Below, in pieces: positions 1 through 3,900 of a DNA stretch of 7,615 nucleotides (positions are counted from its first letter, which is position 1; every line of letters begins with the position of its first letter). The notes under the pieces are model-generated. The model had not been told where the DNA came from and did no database searches. It saw nothing but the letters and a program-made list of their open reading frames with translations. The translations under genes and the position numbers were made by a program. Origin of the DNA: an uncultured Collinsella sp. (lineage in GTDB: Bacteria; Actinomycetota; Coriobacteriia; Coriobacteriales; Coriobacteriaceae); contig UROC01000082.1 of the NCBI GenBank assembly GCA_900549345.1, positions 1 to 7,615 of the forward strand. Reading direction: 5' to 3'.

Positions 1-847
1 CGAACAGGCGGATACCGACGCCCATGATCAGCTTGCCCAGGGGCGGGTGGGAGATCTCATAGGGTTCAATGCCCCGGATGTGCTCCCAGGCGGTGCGGGG
101 GTGGTAGATCTCGTCAAAGTAGGCCGAGTCGTAATAGGTGGTCTTTTCGGGTACCGTCTCCTGCTCGTCGAAGAGGGGGCTGGCCGAGGCGGACAGATTC
201 ACCCGGTTCCCCTCCAGGTCGAACAGGGCCACCTCTCCCAGCTCCAGCAGGCCCTTATTGGCCTGGCCGGTGATGCGCAGGTATCGGATATACTGGGGGT
301 TTTCGAAGGTGAGTTCATTCCACTTGAAGAGCTGATTGTAGTTCTGGGTCATGGCGTAGCTCTCGCCGTAGCCCTCCGGGTCGGCCCAGTAGTAGACGGT
401 CTCCTCACTGCCCGTTTCATCGGTCTCCGTCCGGCTCCAGAGGGTGAGCCACTGGGTGCCGTCGGCGGAGATCTCCACCTGGTATTTGCCGGTGCCCAGG
501 TTGGGGTAGTACCACAGCCTGGACACCTGGACGCTCTCCGGCAGGGAGAAGGTGGCCGATTCCCCGTCCCCGAAGTCCCAGGCGCTCTGGGGCGCCTGGA
601 GGGAGCCCAAGTGGGCGAAGGCGGTGACGGCGTAAATACAGGTGATGAGCAGGATGGGAATGGCATCCCGGCGCGCCAGGGGATGGCACCGCCCGGCAAA
701 GGTGAAGCGGCGCTTCGGCTGCGGCGCGGGGGCGAGCTGCTGGGCCAGGGGAGAGCGCTGGGTGCGCCAGTACCAGCAGAAGAAGCCCAGCAGCGCCAGC
801 AGGGTGAGGACGGGAAAGAGTATGACAATATAACGAATGGGGCCCAC
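1..847 (-). CDS. PMT/GT39-like membrane glycosyltransferase with discoidin-like insert, N-terminal part only
   Basis: The first 282 codons are present and the gene runs off the left edge. Residues 5-26 are a hydrophobic, probable membrane segment (VILFPVLTLLALLGFF). A basic linker and a second hydrophobic segment (about 63-80) follow. Residues about 88-215 form a soluble region resembling an F5/8 type C (discoidin) fold, with WDFGDGESATFSLP, a KYQVEISADGTQW strand, and a YIRYLRITG...LELGEVALFD ending. Next come YFDEIYHPRTA (243-253) and PYEISHPPLGK (262-272). These resemble the first extracytoplasmic loop of protein O-mannosyltransferase-type enzymes, where the Asp-Glu pair is catalytically important. 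By family, such enzymes move a sugar from a polyprenyl-phosphate carrier on the outer membrane face; the acceptor here is unknown. The GTG start is chosen because GGAGGTGA lies 8 bases upstream and the frame enters the first membrane segment at once. It lies 62 bases after dnaJ on the same strand. I am confident of the frame and fairly confident of the family. Confidence 0.75.
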   Translation of the reverse strand, partial: MGPIRYIVILFPVLTLLALLGFFCWYWRTQRSPLAQQLAPAPQPKRRFTFAGRCHPLARRDAIPILLITCIYAVTAFAHLGSLQAPQSAWDFGDGESATFSLPESVQVSRLWYYPNLGTGKYQVEISADGTQWLTLWSRTETDETGSEETVYYWADPEGYGESYAMTQNYNQLFKWNELTFENPQYIRYLRITGQANKGLLELGEVALFDLEGNRVNLSASASPLFDEQETVPEKTTYYDSAYFDEIYHPRTAWEHIRGIEPYEISHPPLGKLIMGVGIRLF

Positions 848-855
848 GGGGGCGG

Positions 856-863
856 TCACCTCC
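856..863 (-). promoter_or_regulatory. Shine-Dalgarno site of the glycosyltransferase gene
   Basis: On the minus strand this reads GGAGGTGA, a near-perfect match to the anti-Shine-Dalgarno sequence, 8 bases before the GTG at 847-845. It fixes the start because no ATG lies in frame nearby. The in-frame TTG at 865-863 overlaps this site and is too close to use it. Confidence 0.75.
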
Positions 864-870
864 AACGACA

Positions 871-916
871 GAAATAGACTAGAGGACGGGCAGTTGCCCG
901 TCCTCTAGTTTATTTC
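871..916. terminator. Long hairpin, probable bidirectional terminator after dnaJ
   Basis: Arms 871-892 and 895-916 pair over 22 positions with a single G-T mismatch. The core pairs ACTAGAGGACGGGCA with TGCCCGTCCTCTAGT around a tight loop. On the plus strand the stem is followed by a pyrimidine, T-rich run to 930. On the minus strand, the direction of dnaJ, only TCTATTTC follows, and it is itself part of the stem. The dnaJ stop codon (910-912) lies inside the stem base. Termination of dnaJ transcripts is likely but may be partial, and the next gene has its own strong ribosome site just beyond. Confidence 0.7.
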
Positions 917-2076
917 TTTTTCTTCTTTTTGTCAAAGAAAGATTTTACGCCCTCCATGGGACCGGGTGAAAGCTCGCCCATGGCTTCGCCATAGGCACGC
1001 AGCGCCTCCTTCTGTTCGTGGGTCAGGCCGGTGGGCACCTGTACGTTCACGGTGACGTACTGGTCGCCCCGGCCCCGGCCGTTGACGCTGGGAATGCCCT
1101 TGCCCCGCAGGCGGAAGGTGGTGCCGGGCTGGGTGCCCGCCGGCAGGCTCCACTTCACCTTGCCGTCGATGGTGGGAATCTCCAACTCCGCCCCCAGCGT
1201 GGCCTGGAGGAAGGTGACGGGGTGCTCCAGATAGACCGACGTGCCGTCCCGCTTGAAGAATTCGTGGGGGCGGACGGTGACGCTGATGAGCAGATCGCCC
1301 GCCGGGCCGCCGTTTTTGCCCGCGCCGCCCTGTCCCCGGAGGGAGACCGCCTGGCCGTTGTCGATGCCGGCGGGGATGGAGACGGTGAGCTTGCGCTGAC
1401 GGCGGACGCTGCCTGCGCCGCCGCAGCTCTTGCAGGGCTGATGGATGATCTTGCCCTTGCCGCCGCACTTGGGGCAGGTGGTGGTGGTGGCGAAGGTAAA
1501 GGCCCCGCCGCCCCGCTGGATACGGATCTGGCCGCTGCCGTGGCAGTCGGGGCAGACCTCCGCTGTGGTACCCGGCGCGCAGCCGGTACCGTGGCAGTCG
1601 TCGCAGGGTTCGGTTCGGTTGAGGGTGATCTCCTTCTCACAGCCGAAGGCCGCCTCCTCAAAGCTGATGGAGACCGACGCCCGCAGGGTGTCACCCTTCA
1701 TGGGGCCGCTGCGCGCACGGCTGGAGCCGCCGCCGAAGCCGCCCCCGAAGAAGGAGCCGAAGATATCGCCCAGGTCGATGTCGCCCATGTCAAACCCGCC
1801 GAAGCCGCCAAAGCCGCCCCCGGGTCCGCCCGCGCCGAAATTGGGATCCACACCCGCATGGCCGAACTGGTCGTAGCGGGCGCGCTTATCCTTGTCGGAC
1901 AATACCTCGTAGGCCTCATTGGCCTCCTTGAATTTGGCCTCGGCGGTCTTGTCGCCGGGATTCAGATCCGGGTGGTACTGCTTGGCCTTTTTCCGGTAGG
2001 CCTTCTTGATCTCCTCGTCCGTGGCGCCCTTGGACACGCCGAGGACTTCATAATAATCTCGTTTCTGTTCTGGCAT
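910..2076 (-). CDS. dnaJ: Chaperone protein DnaJ (Hsp40)
   Basis: Complete 388-residue cytosolic type I Hsp40. It delivers unfolded clients to DnaK and stimulates DnaK ATP hydrolysis. The J domain spans about 6-71 with the DnaK-activating HPD at 35-37. A Gly/Phe-rich linker covers about 77-118. Four CxxCxGxG zinc motifs follow: C158/C161 (CDDCHGTG), C175/C178 (CPDCHGSG), C201/C204 (CPKCGGKG) and C215/C218 (CKSCGGAG). The C-terminal client-binding beta domains run from about 228 to 350. The length is normal for the family. The tail ends in six lysines, encoded by an A-rich stretch next to the downstream hairpin. The ATG start is preceded by AAGAGGTG (2087-2094) at a suitable distance. It follows the dnaK tail on the same strand after a 101-base spacer, the usual dnaK-dnaJ order in Gram-positive bacteria. 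Confidence 0.97.
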   Translation of the reverse strand: MPEQKRDYYEVLGVSKGATDEEIKKAYRKKAKQYHPDLNPGDKTAEAKFKEANEAYEVLSDKDKRARYDQFGHAGVDPNFGAGGPGGGFGGFGGFDMGDIDLGDIFGSFFGGGFGGGSSRARSGPMKGDTLRASVSISFEEAAFGCEKEITLNRTEPCDDCHGTGCAPGTTAEVCPDCHGSGQIRIQRGGGAFTFATTTTCPKCGGKGKIIHQPCKSCGGAGSVRRQRKLTVSIPAGIDNGQAVSLRGQGGAGKNGGPAGDLLISVTVRPHEFFKRDGTSVYLEHPVTFLQATLGAELEIPTIDGKVKWSLPAGTQPGTTFRLRGKGIPSVNGRGRGDQYVTVNVQVPTGLTHEQKEALRAYGEAMGELSPGPMEGVKSFFDKKKKKK

Positions 2077-2105
2077 AGGGTTCTATCACCTCTTAACGGG
2101 AGAAA

Positions 2106-2161
2106 CGGGCGGGTCTGGGGGCCGCCCCCTACTGCGTAGGAGCCAACTCCAGACCGGCCCG
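2106..2161 (-). repeat. Structured dnaK-dnaJ spacer with nested inverted repeats
   Basis: Outer arms 2106-2118 (CGGGCGGGTCTGG) and 2149-2161 (CCAGACCGGCCCG) pair at 12 of 13 positions. Inside lie a smaller palindrome, CCTAC-TGC-GTAGG (2128-2140), and a GGGG...CCCC stretch (2118-2128). In RNA this would form a compact branched structure between the dnaK stop (2178-2180) and the dnaJ ribosome site (2087-2094). No T-run follows, so it does not look like a simple terminator. It may be an RNA processing or stability element, or a dispersed repeat; the sequence alone does not decide. Confidence 0.6.
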
Positions 2162-2177
2162 TGCTCACCGGACGAAT

Positions 2178-2372
2178 TTACTTCTGGTTGTCGTCGTCTA
2201 CCACTTCATAATCGGCGTCCACCACGTTGGGATCGGAGCTGGCGGAACCGGCCTGGGCGCCGCCCATGTCGGGGCCAGGCTGCTGACCACCCTGGGGATT
2301 GGCCTGCTGATACATCTTCTCCGCGATGGGATAGAAGGCCTTGCTGGCCTCCTCGGTGGCGGCCTTGATGGC
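2178..2372 (-). pseudogene. dnaK: DnaK (Hsp70) C-terminal fragment
   Basis: About 60 codons at the end of the hybrid frame match the extreme C-terminus of DnaK: the last helix of the lid (AIKAATEEASKAFYPIAEKMYQQ, in part), a disordered Gly/Gln/Pro linker, and the acidic tail DADYEVVDDDNQK. DnaK is normally about 610-640 residues, so the ATPase domain and substrate-binding domain (around 550 codons) are missing. Its place directly before dnaJ on the same strand is the normal operon order. The fragment is therefore the true end of the dnaK belonging to the dnaJ genome, cut off at the junction. It has no start codon or ribosome site of its own. The upstream edge is uncertain by about 20 bases because the two parents may share bases there. 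Confidence 0.88.
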
Positions 2373-3416
2373 GGCGGCGAACTTTTCGTCGGTGAAAGGC
2401 TCGGGATTGCCTTCCTTCCACTCGTTGGTGGCGTGTGCGAACTCGCACAGGGCAAGGATATCGGCCTCGGAAAGGCCGACCTGCTCAAGCGTCACGGGCA
2501 GCCCCATCTGCTTGTTAAAGGCGGCGTAGCGCTCAAGGTTCTCGGTATCGCCCGTATAGGCAAACAGCACGAGCACGCCCAGGCTCACGACCTCGCCGTG
2601 CAGGTAGGAGCCCTCGCGCGGGATGCTGCACGTGGCGTTGTAGAACGCATGCGCCACGCTCGAGTTGTAGTAGTAATCGTTTTGGTTGGTCAGGTTCGAG
2701 ACATAGCCCGTGTTGACCACGATGTCGAGCGCGATCTGCTTGACGGCCTCGCTCGACAGGTCCTGGCGCACGTCCTCTAGACCCTGCACGCCATAGGTAA
2801 ACAGCGGCTCGGAGCAGGTGTGGGCGAGTGCCAGGCCAAGTCCGGCGGTGTGCTCCAGGTTGCCGGCGCTCGTGGCGTACTCGACCTCGGGCTGCTTGGA
2901 CAGGGCATCGCCCACGCCCGCCCAGAAGTACTCCGCCGGAGCCTCGGCGATGATCTTGGGGTTGATGAAGATGTGCGCGGGGCGGTTTGGGTACGAATAG
3001 CCCTCGAGCGAGCCGTCGTCGTTGTAGACAACGGCAATGGCGGTCGCGGCCGAGCAGTTGGAGCAGATCGTCGGTACCGTAAAGACGATCTTCTTGAGCT
3101 CGATGGCCGCTGTCTTGACGGTGTCGAGCGCCTTGCCGCCGCCGCATGCGATAAGAACGTCGGCTTCTTGGCAGGCAGGGGAGTTCACAACCTTGGCGAT
3201 ATTGGCACGCGTGCTGTTGGTGCCGTAGACGCGCGTCTCCAGAATCTCGACGTCGGTGCCCTCCAGCGCCGCTTCGATACCGGGAAGCGCCGCTGCCAGT
3301 GCTCGTTTACCACCGATAATCGCGACCTTGGTCGCTCCGTACTCGTCCAGTGCGCCGGGCAGCTCGTCAAAGCAGTCCTCGCCGACGGTGTAGTCGCTCA
3401 TTCCAATCGTGCGCAT
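2178..3416 (-). CDS. Hybrid open frame: iron-containing alcohol dehydrogenase joined to the DnaK C-terminal tail
   Basis: One uninterrupted 412-codon frame. Residues 1 to about 350 match the metal-dependent alcohol dehydrogenase superfamily (GldA/HcxA type). They contain a Rossmann-like N-terminal half with the nucleotide-binding CGGGKALDT (91-99), PTICSNCSAATAIAVVY (115-131), and the usual metal ligands D170 (GVGDALSK), H256 (SVAHAFYN) and H273 (YLHGEVVSLG). The substrate is unknown; family members oxidise or reduce glycerol-like or hydroxy-acid compounds with NAD(P). Residues about 349-412 instead read as a DnaK tail: TEEASKAFYPIAEKMYQQ, a Gly/Gln/Pro-rich linker and an acidic end, EVVDDDNQK. 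The dehydrogenase seems to lose only its last 5-15 residues. The ATG at 3416 has AAGAAGG (plus-strand 3422-3428) 5 bases upstream, and an in-frame ATG follows at codon 6. The stop and downstream context belong to dnaK. I read this as a chimeric assembly, not a natural fusion protein. Confidence 0.8.
   Translation of the reverse strand: MRTIGMSDYTVGEDCFDELPGALDEYGATKVAIIGGKRALAAALPGIEAALEGTDVEILETRVYGTNSTRANIAKVVNSPACQEADVLIACGGGKALDTVKTAAIELKKIVFTVPTICSNCSAATAIAVVYNDDGSLEGYSYPNRPAHIFINPKIIAEAPAEYFWAGVGDALSKQPEVEYATSAGNLEHTAGLGLALAHTCSEPLFTYGVQGLEDVRQDLSSEAVKQIALDIVVNTGYVSNLTNQNDYYYNSSVAHAFYNATCSIPREGSYLHGEVVSLGVLVLFAYTGDTENLERYAAFNKQMGLPVTLEQVGLSEADILALCEFAHATNEWKEGNPEPFTDEKFAAAIKAATEEASKAFYPIAEKMYQQANPQGGQQPGPDMGGAQAGSASSDPNVVDADYEVVDDDNQK
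2355..2375. other. Junction between two unrelated genome segments
   Basis: Protein identity changes here from alcohol dehydrogenase to DnaK within the frame. The bases at 2358-2372 (minus strand GCCATCAAGGCCGCC, Ala-Ile-Lys-Ala-Ala) could belong to either parent. Dehydrogenases of this family end with a helix of similar composition, and the DnaK lid helix commonly has an AIKAATEE-like sequence. Such a short shared word is a typical point where an assembler or a template switch joins unrelated molecules. Gene style and likely taxon differ on the two sides. Exact breakpoint bases cannot be fixed without the parent sequences. Confidence 0.75.
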
Positions 3417-3520
3417 AGCAGCCTTCTTTCGTTAGATAAAGTGCTTACAGGTATTTTGCTCCAAGAGAAGGTCCACGGCCGCAAGAAATTTCGAACGTAT
3501 AAAACCAGTGTTGAGGGTTT

Positions 3521-3550
3521 TTCGCCGGTGTGGAACGTGCTAGCATACTC
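3521..3550 (+). promoter_or_regulatory. Possible promoter of the ileS leader
   Basis: CATACT (3545-3550) resembles a -10 box. TTCGCC (3521-3526), 18 bases upstream, is a weak -35 candidate. A start near 3557 would place the first T-box stem at the 5' end of the RNA, as usual. The match is weak and the location rests mainly on the position of the T-box. Confidence 0.3.
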
Positions 3551-3772
3551 CGCATAAGCGTTGATGGGGACGAGTAGTCGGCCGTCCGCATGCTACAGAG
3601 AGCGGGGAGCGCTGAGAACCCGTGCATGCGACCGATGAAAATCACCCCGGAGCTGCGGTCCCAACGGACGTGCCGCGTAGGTTCGTCTTAGTAGACATCG
3701 CCGAGATGGTCGTCGATACAGACCAGCCGAGTAACGGATGCGAGCGCGCGAATACGCGGGCGAGGGCATCTA

Positions 3773-3837
3773 AGCTGGGTGGTTAAGCGAAGAGCTTTTG
3801 CGGGCGTGCAGCCCGTTTGTGGCGCTTCGTCCCAGCT
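3773..3837 (+). promoter_or_regulatory. T-box antiterminator
   Basis: AGCTGGG (3773-3779) pairs perfectly with CCCAGCT (3831-3837). GCGAAG (3787-3792) pairs with CTTCGT (3825-3830), including one G-T pair. Between them on the 5' side is a seven-base bulge, TGGTTAA (3780-3786), the canonical size and place for the T-box bulge that binds the tRNA acceptor end. The bulge departs from the usual TGGNACC in its last three bases. A small CGGGC/GCCCG hairpin (3801-3805 with 3811-3815) caps the structure. Confidence 0.88.
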
Positions 3838-3857
3838 TGTAGGGACGGGCGCTTTTT
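3822..3857 (+). terminator. T-box-controlled intrinsic terminator before ileS
   Basis: GCGCTTCGTCCC (3822-3833) pairs with GGGACGGGCGC (3842-3852) around an 8-base loop, with one G-T pair and one bulged T, and is followed by TTTTT (3853-3857). Its 5' arm and loop contain the 3' half of the antiterminator (3825-3837), so the two folds exclude each other. It ends 43 bases before the ileS start. Confidence 0.85.
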
Positions 3858-3900
3858 GGTGCCCAGAGGGCGTGCGCGCCCATGACAAGAAAGGGGTACC

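Larger units (their letters stand above)
3567..3857 (+). ncRNA. Isoleucine T-box riboswitch in the ileS leader
   Basis: This leader senses uncharged tRNA-Ile and lets ileS be transcribed when isoleucyl-tRNA is short. Stem I begins with GGGAC (3567-3571) pairing GTCCC (3658-3662). It has GAGTAG on the 5' side, a CGCATGC/GCATGCG helix (3587-3593 with 3624-3630), and a distal part AGAGAGCGGGG...GAACCCG. The specifier is ATC (3641-3643) in GATGAAAATCACCCCGGAGC, the typical specifier-loop context, and ATC is an isoleucine codon. TGGTC/GACCA (3707-3711 with 3721-3725) and GATGC/GCATC (3737-3741 with 3766-3770) form intermediate stems. The antiterminator and competing terminator follow. The TGGT of the T-box would pair with the tRNA 3' end ACCA, agreeing with the A discriminator base of tRNA-Ile. 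Position, specifier and the gene controlled all agree. Confidence 0.92.

Noticed and set aside
349..828. Minus-strand open frame of 159 codons within the glycosyltransferase region
   Set aside because: It is an out-of-frame reading, rich in Ser, Pro and Arg, of the same DNA that encodes the partial glycosyltransferase.
47..877. Plus-strand open frame of 276 codons at the left end
   Set aside because: It lies antisense to the glycosyltransferase frame, which has membrane segments, a good ribosome site and PMT motifs. The plus-strand product is low-complexity and enters the dnaJ hairpin.
1018..2139. Plus-strand open frame of 373 codons opposite dnaJ
   Set aside because: It lies antisense to a complete DnaJ, has low-complexity Ala/Gly/Leu-rich composition and no recognisable motif.
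2178..3416. A genuine new dehydrogenase-chaperone fusion protein
   Set aside because: Loss of most of dnaK, the taxon change across the junction and a possible short shared word at the breakpoint all favour an artefactual join. No linker or extra domain suggests an evolved fusion.
3417..3520. Promoter of the alcohol dehydrogenase gene on the minus strand
   Set aside because: A-T-rich words such as TTTATAC occur, but none forms a clear -35/-10 pair, so no site is called.
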